A program made the translations under genes and the position numbers. A stretch of DNA of 6,184 nucleotides from Nitrospirota bacterium. Its GTDB lineage: Bacteria > Nitrospirota > Nitrospiria > Nitrospirales > UBA8639. The notes below the pieces were generated by a model that did not search any database, had not been told where the DNA came from, and saw nothing but the letters and a program-made list of their open reading frames with translations. The DNA is taken from positions 1 to 6,184 of the forward strand of contig JAOUGQ010000182.1 of assembly GCA_029865515.1 (NCBI GenBank), given 5' to 3'. Each line of letters opens with the position of its first letter. Positions within the stretch are counted from its first letter, which is position 1. This document shows positions 1-6,184 of this stretch, piece after piece.

Positions 1-1162
1 TCGTGTCCTCTTCGCAACAGACAAAGGCATGCTCCATCATATTTTGGAGTTCCCGGATATTTCCGGGAAACGGGTACTGACTGAGCGCAGTCAAGCATTG
101 TGGGGACAGCCCGCTAATGTGCTTGCGCATTTCCCGGTTAAATTTTTCCCGGAAATGATTCACCAGCAAAGGAATATCTCCCGTCCGCTCACGAAGGGGG
201 GGCAGCACAATGGGGATCACCCGTATACGAAAATACAAATCTTCGCGAAACCGCCCTTGTTGGACCGCTTCTTCCAGGTTCCGATTCGTGGCGGCAACCA
301 CCCTCACATCCACCGTGACCGTATCATTGGATCCCACTCGTTCAAATCGTCCCCGCTCAAGCACGCCCAGCAATTTCACTTGTGTGGCAACACTCATCTC
401 CCCGATTTCATCGAGAAAAATTGTCCCACCGTTGGCAACTTCAAACCGGCCGGGCTTATCGAAATACGCATTGGTAAACGCCCCTTTCACATGCCCAAAA
501 ATTTCGCTTTCCAGAATCCCTTCAGACAAACTGGAACAATTCACGACCACAAACGGAGCCCGCTTTCTCGGACTATGTGCGTGCAAGGCATAGGCAATCA
601 ACTCCTTGCCCGTCCCACTCTCTCCCGTGATGAGGACCGTGGATTTTGAGGCGGCAATGGATGGCAATTTGGCCATAATGTCTTGCATGCGAGGACAGCG
701 GCCGACCATATTATCCAGTTTCGTCTGCTCCCCCAGGCGATGCTTGAGTTCCGAGACTTCCTCCTCTTTGGCACTCAATTCACGAACCAGCGAGATATCT
801 CGGATGACTTCAATTAAGCCAATCAGCTTTCCCTCCTTGTCCAACAAAAAGTCGGTATTGATGCTCACGGGCACATGCGTGCCATCACGCCGGCGAACCA
901 CTGCCTCAAAGTTAGAAACCCGTTCCCCCTGAATGGCCCGCTCCAGGACACATTCCTTTGTCGAACAAATATTGCTTTGGACCAGCACATCGCAGGCTAA
1001 TAAGGTGCCCGCCACGTCCACGTCATATCCCAACATTGTCTGCATCGCACGATTTAAGAAGGTGACCCGTTTCTGCAGGTCAATCGTAATGACCCCGTCA
1101 CTAATGCAGTCCAAAATGATTTCTGCGCCACTCGATCGAGAAAATGATTCAGCTTCAGCCAT
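1..1162 (-). CDS. PAS-domain sigma-54-dependent transcriptional activator (bacterial enhancer-binding protein), 3' end cut off
   Basis: This is a one-component activator of sigma-54 RNA polymerase: it hydrolyses ATP to remodel the closed promoter complex. 387 residues are visible. Residues about 11-125 form a PAS domain with cysteines C57, C66 and C71; about 126-148 is a charged helical linker; the AAA+ domain follows. Visible motifs are Walker A GESGTGKE (180-187), the sigma-54 contact loop GAFTNA (227-232, normally GAFTGA), Walker B TIFLDE (247-252), likely arginine fingers R306 and R312, and sensor II PGNIREL (366-372). There is no receiver domain, so the signal is presumably sensed by the PAS domain. 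The reading frame is open at the window edge, and the Fis-type DNA-binding helix-turn-helix is expected beyond it. ATG at 1162 is chosen because GAGGG (1174-1178) lies 11 bases upstream; the in-frame GTG three codons earlier has that motif too close, and a stop lies further up. The gene is divergent from lgt. Its target genes cannot be told from here. Confidence 0.95.
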   Translation of the reverse strand, partial: MAEAESFSRSSGAEIILDCISDGVITIDLQKRVTFLNRAMQTMLGYDVDVAGTLLACDVLVQSNICSTKECVLERAIQGERVSNFEAVVRRRDGTHVPVSINTDFLLDKEGKLIGLIEVIRDISLVRELSAKEEEVSELKHRLGEQTKLDNMVGRCPRMQDIMAKLPSIAASKSTVLITGESGTGKELIAYALHAHSPRKRAPFVVVNCSSLSEGILESEIFGHVKGAFTNAYFDKPGRFEVANGGTIFLDEIGEMSVATQVKLLGVLERGRFERVGSNDTVTVDVRVVAATNRNLEEAVQQGRFREDLYFRIRVIPIVLPPLRERTGDIPLLVNHFREKFNREMRKHISGLSPQCLTALSQYPFPGNIRELQNMMEHAFVCCEEDT

Positions 1163-1230
1163 GATGCCCACAACCCTCGTGAGGATAAAGATCTTCGCTT
1201 ACGTCCAATCCACCTTTTCTTTCACCCGCA

Positions 1231-1258
1231 TTTATGTTAGGAAGTGCTGTGAATACAA
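1231..1258 (-). promoter_or_regulatory. Candidate sigma-70-type promoter for the sigma-54 activator gene
   Basis: Read on the minus strand, TTGTAT (1258-1253) is followed after 16 bases by CATAAA (1236-1231). Each hexamer matches the consensus at four of six positions. Transcription would start near 1224, giving a leader of about 60 bases before the ATG at 1162. This is a match by eye only, and such weak pairs are common in A/T-rich DNA. Confidence 0.25.
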
Positions 1259-1263
1259 TTACA
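1248..1263. promoter_or_regulatory. CRP/FNR-family-like palindromic site
   Basis: TGTGA, six bases, then TTACA matches nine of the ten conserved positions of the CRP consensus TGTGA-N6-TCACA. It overlaps the -35 element of the candidate promoter for the activator gene, so a protein bound there would more likely repress than activate that promoter. It lies about 245 bases upstream of lgt. No CRP-type regulator gene is in the window, and a single site of this quality can arise by chance. Confidence 0.25.
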
Positions 1264-1376
1264 CTCATGATTTTGTCTGGCCCCTTTTAGTGTAAGGCAA
1301 CCTTATTCTGCTGCACAAACCCTTGCCTATTACCTTTTTCCCGACACTCAACAAGATTTCAGTCCTGTATACCTTT

Positions 1377-1404
1377 TTGCCCTTACCGGGAAATCTGGTA
1401 TATC
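1377..1404 (+). promoter_or_regulatory. Candidate extended -10 promoter for lgt
   Basis: TTGCCC (1377-1382) is followed after 16 bases by TATATC (1399-1404). A TG dinucleotide one base before the -10 (1396-1397) makes it an extended -10 type. Each hexamer matches consensus at four of six positions. Transcription would start near 1411, giving a leader of nearly 100 bases that contains the stem-loop at 1477-1503. The support is sequence pattern alone. Confidence 0.3.
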
Positions 1405-1476
1405 GCTTGAACATCGGGTCGAGAATATCCGGTGACCCTTCACATACGCCATTAATGTTTGCCTGGCACCTCTCTG

Positions 1477-1503
1477 GTCAGACGAGGCAAGCCGCCTCCT
1501 GAC
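1477..1503 (+). promoter_or_regulatory. Stem-loop covering the translation start region of lgt
   Basis: GTCAG (1477-1481) pairs with CTGAC (1499-1503), and GAGGC (1484-1488) pairs with GCCTC (1494-1498). This gives ten base pairs with a two-base bulge (AC) and a five-base loop (AAGCC). The hairpin ends four bases before the lgt ATG and so fills the place where a ribosome binding site should be. The only purine-rich GAGG in the leader is inside its 5' arm. It has no T-run, so it is not a typical terminator. A role in lgt translation is inference. Confidence 0.5.
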
Positions 1504-1507
1504 ATCC

Positions 1508-2317
1508 ATGGACCCTGTCACCCTCATCACCAGCCTTGCACGGCTTCCCTACCCGGACATCGATCCGGTCTTTTTTCGAATTGGCCCGCTGGCGCTTCGT
1601 TGGTACGGTCTCATGTATCTTCTGGGATTAGCGGGAGCCTATTGGCTCATCAAGTCCAGAGCTGCCTCAAAACACGTGTCTCTCCCACCGCAACAATTGT
1701 CCGATCTGATCGTCTATGCCGCCTTCGGCGTCTTTCTGGGTGGGCGTTTGGGATATGTGCTGTTTTATAACCTTCCCTTTTATTTGGGAAATCCCCTCAA
1801 AATTTTTGCGGTCTGGGAAGGCGGGATGTCATTCCACGGCGGACTGCTCGGAACCTGCATCGCACTCTGGTTGTTTTGCAAAAGACGGGGATTTCCGGTT
1901 GGACCCATCGCTGATCTGGCGGCAGGAGCTGCCCCAATCGGCCTTGGATTCGGTCGAATGGGGAACTTTATTAACGGGGAATTATTCGGGCGAGCGACCG
2001 ATGTAGAGTGGTGTATGGTGTTTCCCCAGGGTGGCCCGGACTGCCGACACCCCTCACAACTCTATGAGGCCGGATTGGAAGGGGTCGCACTCTTTACGAT
2101 TTTGACGATTATCAATCGCTGGTCCACGCCACCGGGAACCATGTTCTGGACCTTCATCTGTGGCTACGGAGTGGCTCGTTTTTTTGTGGAGTTTTTCCGT
2201 CAACCGGATAGTCACCTAGGGTTCATCTTCCAGTGGGTCACCATGGGGCAGCTACTCTGCATTCCGATGATTGCGCTCGGGGTGGTCATGATTGTCCGTG
2301 GCTATAAAAAGGCATGA
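1508..2317 (+). CDS. lgt: Phosphatidylglycerol--prolipoprotein diacylglyceryl transferase (Lgt)
   Basis: Lgt is the inner-membrane enzyme that moves diacylglycerol from phosphatidylglycerol to the lipobox cysteine of prolipoproteins, the first step of lipoprotein maturation. The 269-residue protein is near the usual length. Family landmarks are RWYGLMY (31-37), GGMSFHGG with H110 (105-112), the signature GRMGNFINGELFGRATD (149-165) and FVEFFRQPD (226-234). With a uniform offset of seven, Y33, H110, R150, N153 and G161 match E. coli Y26, H103, R143, N146 and G154, so the enzyme looks active. Several hydrophobic segments (about 32-47, 66-90, 190-203, 243-264) fit a multi-pass membrane protein. 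ATG at 1508 is the only in-frame start before the conserved LPYPDIDP, which usually lies at the very N-terminus, so the protein has about 11 extra residues. No Shine-Dalgarno sequence precedes it; a stem-loop does. It converges on the TPR lipoprotein gene with 70 bases between their stops. Confidence 0.97.
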   Translation: MDPVTLITSLARLPYPDIDPVFFRIGPLALRWYGLMYLLGLAGAYWLIKSRAASKHVSLPPQQLSDLIVYAAFGVFLGGRLGYVLFYNLPFYLGNPLKIFAVWEGGMSFHGGLLGTCIALWLFCKRRGFPVGPIADLAAGAAPIGLGFGRMGNFINGELFGRATDVEWCMVFPQGGPDCRHPSQLYEAGLEGVALFTILTIINRWSTPPGTMFWTFICGYGVARFFVEFFRQPDSHLGFIFQWVTMGQLLCIPMIALGVVMIVRGYKKA

Positions 2318-2387
2318 CCCTCTGAAAGAGACCCTCTAGCCCTTTCGATGTTTCGCTCTGTACGCCTTTACCAAACCCCACATCGAG

Positions 2388-2849
2388 TTAATAGCCAACG
2401 CCGCCGCCAGGAGTTGCCCCCCCGCCAAATCCCGGCATCACCGGAGCCGAGGTGGCCTTCACGGGGGCGTCGGGAACATTGCCATACCGCCGAAGAGGTG
2501 GGGAATTCCAAATCACCTTATTGCCTGGAGCGAGGTTGGCGGCCTCAATATAATGTTTTTTCGCTCCGGGCTGATCGCCCATTCGTTCCATGGACAGCGC
2601 AAGATTATAGTGTGCCTCCGCCAGATCGGCTTGTTGCTGCACGGCAGACTGAAATTGTTGTCGTGCCGCTTCATATTGGCCTTCGCGAAAGAGCCGGTTG
2701 CCTTCAGTGAACAGCGGTAAAACTTGCGAATCTACGTTCGGAGGAGGGGCCAAGGTTGTCAGAGGAGCAGGCTTATCGGAGGCGCACCCCACCCCGCCCA
2801 TCACCATAAGACAGATCCCAGCAATCATGATAGATCTCCAACCATTCAT
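2388..2849 (-). CDS. Small TPR-containing lipoprotein of unknown function
   Basis: The protein has 153 residues. Residues 1-21 form a signal peptide with a short hydrophobic core, then a lipobox-like GVGC with C22 as the likely lipidated cysteine; Gly at -3 instead of the usual Leu makes it slightly atypical. A Pro-rich linker (about 26-38) leads to two tetratricopeptide repeats (about 43-76 and 77-110), with typical pairs such as FREGQYEAA and AHYNLALSMERMGD. The tail is Pro/Gly-rich and ends in GGGATPGGGVGY, probably disordered. TPRs bind proteins, so it may be an envelope scaffold or assembly factor; the partner is unknown. The ATG at 2849 is preferred because AAGGAGG lies five bases upstream. 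An in-frame ATG at 2867 has no good binding site and would put charged residues ahead of the signal peptide, and the longer open frame up to 3107 only overlaps the helicase gene. It starts 49 bases after the helicase stop and may share its transcript. Confidence 0.85.
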   Translation of the reverse strand: MNGWRSIMIAGICLMVMGGVGCASDKPAPLTTLAPPPNVDSQVLPLFTEGNRLFREGQYEAARQQFQSAVQQQADLAEAHYNLALSMERMGDQPGAKKHYIEAANLAPGNKVIWNSPPLRRYGNVPDAPVKATSAPVMPGFGGGATPGGGVGY

Positions 2850-2854
2850 ACATG

Positions 2855-2861
2855 CCTCCTT
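2855..2861 (-). promoter_or_regulatory. Ribosome binding site of the TPR lipoprotein gene
   Basis: On the minus strand AAGGAGG lies five bases before the ATG at 2849, a near-perfect Shine-Dalgarno match. It decides between the two nearby in-frame starts (2849 and 2867) in favour of 2849, because it falls inside the coding sequence of the longer alternative. Confidence 0.85.
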
Positions 2862-2898
2862 AGTCATATGTTGTTCTTCATGAAACAGTATTACCGGT

Positions 2899-5800
2899 TC
2901 ACAGGTCGACCGGAACCACATCCCCGGCACGAATAAAAAAGAGTTTACACCCTTTGACCACAGGACCCAAGCACCGGCTCGCCGCTGTCGCATAGACATG
3001 AGCCTGCTCCCGGTAGACCTCTGCTCGCTGGGCCACCGTGGAAGAAAATACTTGATCGGTTTTATAATCGCCAACCCAGACTTCTCCATCGATTTCATAG
3101 ACCACATCCATGAGCCCTTCCATCACGCAGGTTTGAGGGGCAGAATTTCCTTTTAATGTGGTAGGCCAGGGAACCGCAAACGGAACCTCCCGACCGATGA
3201 TAGTCGCCCGCTGTAATTCCCGATAGGCCGAAGAATGAAGAAAGTGATCCAGGAGCGTCTCCAGCTCTTTAACCACATCCACATCGCCCTCCAATAATTC
3301 GCATGATAAATGCCGCTGACAAAAATCGGCAAGAGAGCCTCGAACACTACCGGGATCACACTGAAAGTCCCACCGTTGAAGCAACCGATGCATCAAGATC
3401 CCGAGACGTTGACCGGCTCCAGTTGACATCTGGTGCTTCTCACCTCCGTTTCGGGAGGGTCTCTCCCGATGGAGCAAAGACGGAGTGCTATACGCAACAG
3501 CCTGATTGAGCTGTTGCCATCTCGCTTCACGTTCACCCCATTGTGGCGCAGACAACACCTTCTCAATGTCCCCCTCAGTTTCTAAGGGTGGTCGTGATGA
3601 CCGTAAAGATTTCAATACGCCTGGTGTGACAACGGCATGAGGAATGGAAACCCCTCCAATACGCACAACCGCATGCTCGGGATTACCAAATTCTCCTTCA
3701 GCAATCTGTTGAAGAAGACCCAAAAGGCTATCCCCGCCCCGTTTGGCGAGAATTCCACCCGATAAAACTAATCGATCCCGTGCGCGGGTCATCCCGACAT
3801 AGAGCACGCGCCGCTGCTCCGCTTCTTCTCGAATCCGGCGTTTTTCCCACAGCGGGACCTGCCCGGCGTTCCACACGGGAGAAAGCGTACAGCCGTATAA
3901 GCCACTAATCCAGTCAAACGTTATATCCGCCCCTCGATCCGGGCCGGACGCCTTTTGATGCAATCCGGGCAACACCACAACAGGAAATTCGAGCCCCTTG
4001 GCTTTATGAATCGTTAAGACACGGACGGCCGCCAACGTGTCCTCCGCCAATGGGGCCTCCGGTTCCGAAGGATACGTCAAGAGAGAATCCACGAGTCGAT
4101 CCACCCAGGCAGAAAAAGACAAATGGGGAACAGTCGCCTGTTCGCTCATGAGGTCACGGAGTTTCCACACATTCACCACCGCCTGTTCGCCATGGCTCGA
4201 GGCAGCGGCTAATTCCACGATGGGGAGTTGAACAAAGATCTGATCAAGCAATTCGGAAATGGGCAGTCGATTCGCGTGGGCATGAAGGATGGCCAGGCGC
4301 TGATAAAGCCCCTGAATCACCGATCTTCGTGCACTCTCCCATTCTTCCAGCAGGTGAGACCGCCGGATGTCCAAGGGACCAAGTCTAACCACATCCATGA
4401 TCTCTTGATCCGTCAGACCACCCATTGAGGATCGGAGAATTCCCACAAGGGCAATGGCATCGGTGGGATCATCCAATACTCGAAGCACATTGACCACATC
4501 AATCACTTCCTGGCGTCGGTAAAAATGTCGCTCGCCATCAGTCATGTAGGGAATGCGATGTCGCTGCAGCGCTTCAAGGTACACCTGAGCATTGGTGAAT
4601 TTTCTGAACAATACCGCGATATGTCCTGGACGCAAGGGGCTTCTCACCCCCTTCTCAACAACCGAATGTTTTCCGGGCGGCAATTGGTCCTCAATCCATC
4701 CGGCCAACCATTCGGCTTCGACCCGCGTGGCCCGGTCAGCATCCCACTCGTCTTCCTCTTCCGGGTTGGCCATCACACACATCTCGACTCCGGTCTGGCT
4801 GGAACCGGCCTCTCGAACCCGGCCAACCGCCAGGGGGACATTGGAGGGCTGCACATTCGCTTGCGCGATGAACAAGCGGTCAAACACGGCGTTAACGGCT
4901 TCAAGAATGGCACCGTCACTACGAAAATTGGTGAGCAGCGTGCAGATAATCCCGCCTTCTTGAATCACTTTGGCAACCACCTGATCAAATGCCTCGATAT
5001 CAGCTCGACGAAAAGCATAGATCGATTGTTTGGGATCTCCGACGATAAACAGTTTCCCCGGCACCAGGCGCATCTCCCGCCAATGCCGATTGTGCTCACC
5101 GGGGCATTCGCCCAAATAGAGTAAAATCTCATATTGAACAGGATCAGTATCCTGGAACTCGTCCACCATAATGGCCTTATAAATCCCCTTTAATTGTTCC
5201 CGCACCATCGGATGATCGCGAAGAAGGTCACGCACACGGATCAGCAACCCGTCAAAACGGATCCAGCCCTTGTCCGAAAAGGCCAGACGGACACGTCCAG
5301 CAAACGGCGCAAGCAAATGAATAACCTTGCCCAAAACCGTTTCATTGACTTGCAGCAGTCGATGTGCGGCTTGAATGGCACGCTTGGCATCCTGAAAGTC
5401 AGAATGGTCCCACTCCCCTGGCGCCTTACCGATCGCTGAATCCAACAAGGCCCTTTCAGATTCAGACAAAGGGGAGACATTTTTCCATTCCGCTTGTCCA
5501 AGCCCGTCAAACACCTGCCCGGCAAGGGCTAACAACTTCTCAATTTTTCGAGGTTTCGGTCGCTCATACTTCTTCAACAACGTGCGGACCTGCTGCTGCT
5601 TGCACTGCAACCACATGATAAAGGCCGGAGCCAACGCATCAGACCCCACTTGCTTTTCCAGCTCAGGGATCGCAATCAGATCCTGACAGAGCGAGAATGC
5701 AAAGGCTCGCATCTCTTTCAGTCCCATGTGACAGAGCACGTCCTGCCACTGCGCATGAGCCGATCCATAAACCCCTAATTCCTGTTCCAACCAGGCATTC

Positions 5801-6184
5801 CAAGCCTCTTCAAACGTCTCAAGAAAGTGAGTGCCTTCATCTTCGCGGAAATTGGGATCAACCCGACTTTCCAGGGGATAGAGGCGAAGAACATGGGCGG
5901 CAAAACTATGGAGCGTGGCGATTTGAGCCTTTTCAATATCGCCCAGGGCAATCTGAATTTTCTCCCTCATGTGCCCAGTAGACACATGATAGCGTTGCCG
6001 GAATTCTTCCAACCGGTTGTTCCCCGAATCCCCGCTCTGGACTTCATTCTCACAGTCAGCCAGCAACCCATGCAGCCGTTCACGGAGTCGCACTTTCATT
6101 TCATTGGCAGCTTTATTCGTAAAGGTCAGAGCCAACATATCGGTCAATCGTAACGGGTGAGGTTCTCTGAGGAGCGCATGAATC
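2899..6184 (-). CDS. addA: AddA-like (RecB/UvrD family) helicase-nuclease, 5' end cut off
   Basis: This is a superfamily 1A DNA helicase with a C-terminal nuclease, the pattern of AddA in AddAB (or RecB in RecBCD), which resects double-strand breaks for recombination. Residues are numbered from the TTG codon at 6147; the frame continues 12 codons to the edge without a stop, so that TTG is not the real start. Motif Ia is LALTFTNKAANEM (5-17), motif II DEFQDT (329-334), motif III GDPKQSIYAFR (370-380), motif IV TNFRS (406-410), motif V TIHKAKGLEF (712-721) and motif VI VLYVGMTRARD (781-791). The nuclease shows H920, E987, D1014, D1027-Y-K1029 and YREQAHVY (1045-1052), all expected PD-(D/E)XK positions, so it looks active. 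Walker A and the Q motif lie beyond the window, which lacks perhaps 30-60 residues. Length and the TFTNKAANEM form favour AddA over RecB. AddB would be expected upstream, outside the window. The TPR lipoprotein gene follows 49 bases downstream. Confidence 0.92.
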   Translation of the reverse strand, partial: IHALLREPHPLRLTDMLALTFTNKAANEMKVRLRERLHGLLADCENEVQSGDSGNNRLEEFRQRYHVSTGHMREKIQIALGDIEKAQIATLHSFAAHVLRLYPLESRVDPNFREDEGTHFLETFEEAWNAWLEQELGVYGSAHAQWQDVLCHMGLKEMRAFAFSLCQDLIAIPELEKQVGSDALAPAFIMWLQCKQQQVRTLLKKYERPKPRKIEKLLALAGQVFDGLGQAEWKNVSPLSESERALLDSAIGKAPGEWDHSDFQDAKRAIQAAHRLLQVNETVLGKVIHLLAPFAGRVRLAFSDKGWIRFDGLLIRVRDLLRDHPMVREQLKGIYKAIMVDEFQDTDPVQYEILLYLGECPGEHNRHWREMRLVPGKLFIVGDPKQSIYAFRRADIEAFDQVVAKVIQEGGIICTLLTNFRSDGAILEAVNAVFDRLFIAQANVQPSNVPLAVGRVREAGSSQTGVEMCVMANPEEEDEWDADRATRVEAEWLAGWIEDQLPPGKHSVVEKGVRSPLRPGHIAVLFRKFTNAQVYLEALQRHRIPYMTDGERHFYRRQEVIDVVNVLRVLDDPTDAIALVGILRSSMGGLTDQEIMDVVRLGPLDIRRSHLLEEWESARRSVIQGLYQRLAILHAHANRLPISELLDQIFVQLPIVELAAASSHGEQAVVNVWKLRDLMSEQATVPHLSFSAWVDRLVDSLLTYPSEPEAPLAEDTLAAVRVLTIHKAKGLEFPVVVLPGLHQKASGPDRGADITFDWISGLYGCTLSPVWNAGQVPLWEKRRIREEAEQRRVLYVGMTRARDRLVLSGGILAKRGGDSLLGLLQQIAEGEFGNPEHAVVRIGGVSIPHAVVTPGVLKSLRSSRPPLETEGDIEKVLSAPQWGEREARWQQLNQAVAYSTPSLLHRERPSRNGGEKHQMSTGAGQRLGILMHRLLQRWDFQCDPGSVRGSLADFCQRHLSCELLEGDVDVVKELETLLDHFLHSSAYRELQRATIIGREVPFAVPWPTTLKGNSAPQTCVMEGLMDVVYEIDGEVWVGDYKTDQVFSSTVAQRAEVYREQAHVYATAASRCLGPVVKGCKLFFIRAGDVVPVDL

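Larger units (their letters stand above)
1163..1507. other. Divergent intergenic region between the sigma-54 activator and lgt
   Basis: This 345-base stretch separates two divergent genes. The short reading frames in it show no recognisable protein, no ribosome binding site and biased low-complexity composition, so I treat it as non-coding. It holds a candidate promoter on each strand, a CRP-like palindrome at 1248-1263 and a stem-loop at 1477-1503, each listed separately. It is somewhat richer in A and T around 1200-1380 than the flanking genes, as expected for promoter DNA. No tRNA fold, terminator or known riboswitch was recognised. Confidence 0.6.

Noticed and set aside
1464..1479. Possible sigma-54 promoter upstream of lgt: TGGCAC, five bases, TGGTC
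   Set aside because: The -24 part matches well, but the -12 part lacks the required GC (it reads TGGTC instead of TTGCA/T). It is also only about 30 bases from the start codon and partly inside the stem-loop.
1348..1530. 60-residue open frame on the minus strand in the divergent intergenic region
   Set aside because: It overlaps the lgt start, has no ribosome binding site and shows no recognisable protein features.
2316..2337. Direct repeat GACCCTCT at 2316-2323 and 2330-2337, just after lgt, with a four-base-pair CTCT/AGAG hairpin
   Set aside because: Only two short copies, and the hairpin is too weak to be a terminator. No known element matches.
2345..2386. Seven-base inverted repeat TCGATGT / ACATCGA between the convergent lgt and TPR genes, as a shared terminator
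   Set aside because: The loop is 28 bases, the stem is short and no T-run follows on either strand. A match of this size is fairly likely by chance in 70 bases.
2850..3107. Upstream extension of the TPR lipoprotein reading frame to a start at 3107 (or 2867)
   Set aside because: It overlaps the 3' end of the helicase gene in another frame and would bury the signal peptide. The Shine-Dalgarno sequence at 2855-2861 points to 2849.
4525..5124. 199-residue open frame on the plus strand inside the helicase gene, plus similar long frames at 29-649 and 606-932 opposite the activator
   Set aside because: They are antisense shadows of strongly conserved coding sequence, with no motifs or start signals of their own.

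Overview
The window holds two complete genes and two genes cut by its edges. All four read as ordinary bacterial chromosome, and no mobile element, CRISPR array, tRNA or rRNA was seen. Moderate GC (by eye, a little above half), a one-component sigma-54 activator with a cysteine-bearing PAS domain, an AddA/RecB-type helicase-nuclease and Lgt together suggest a Gram-negative-type bacterium such as Nitrospirota or a deltaproteobacterial lineage. That placement is impressionistic; no feature here fixes the taxon.

Layout: (1) 1162 down to 1, minus strand: a PAS plus AAA+ sigma-54-dependent activator whose C-terminal DNA-binding part lies beyond the left edge. Its sigma-54 contact loop reads GAFTNA instead of GAFTGA, and its PAS domain carries a C-x8-C-x4-C cluster. 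(2) 1163-1507: a 345-base divergent intergenic region with candidate promoters on both strands, a CRP-like palindrome and a strong stem-loop directly before the next start codon. (3) 1508-2317, plus strand: lgt, prolipoprotein diacylglyceryl transferase, complete. (4) 2388-2849, minus strand: a small TPR lipoprotein, complete, convergent with lgt. (5) 2899 to 6184, minus strand: an AddA-like helicase with a C-terminal PD-(D/E)XK nuclease. Its first few dozen residues, including Walker A, lie beyond the right edge.

The TPR gene follows the helicase gene by 49 bases on the same strand with its own near-perfect ribosome binding site, so the two are probably co-transcribed, although one works in DNA repair and the other in the envelope. 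Lgt is the enzyme expected to acylate the TPR protein's lipobox cysteine, but it is needed for all lipoproteins, so adjacency alone shows no special link.

I see no convincing new multi-gene system. The points most worth following up are the natural GAFTNA loop combined with the cysteine PAS sensor, and the stem-loop that covers the lgt translation start.
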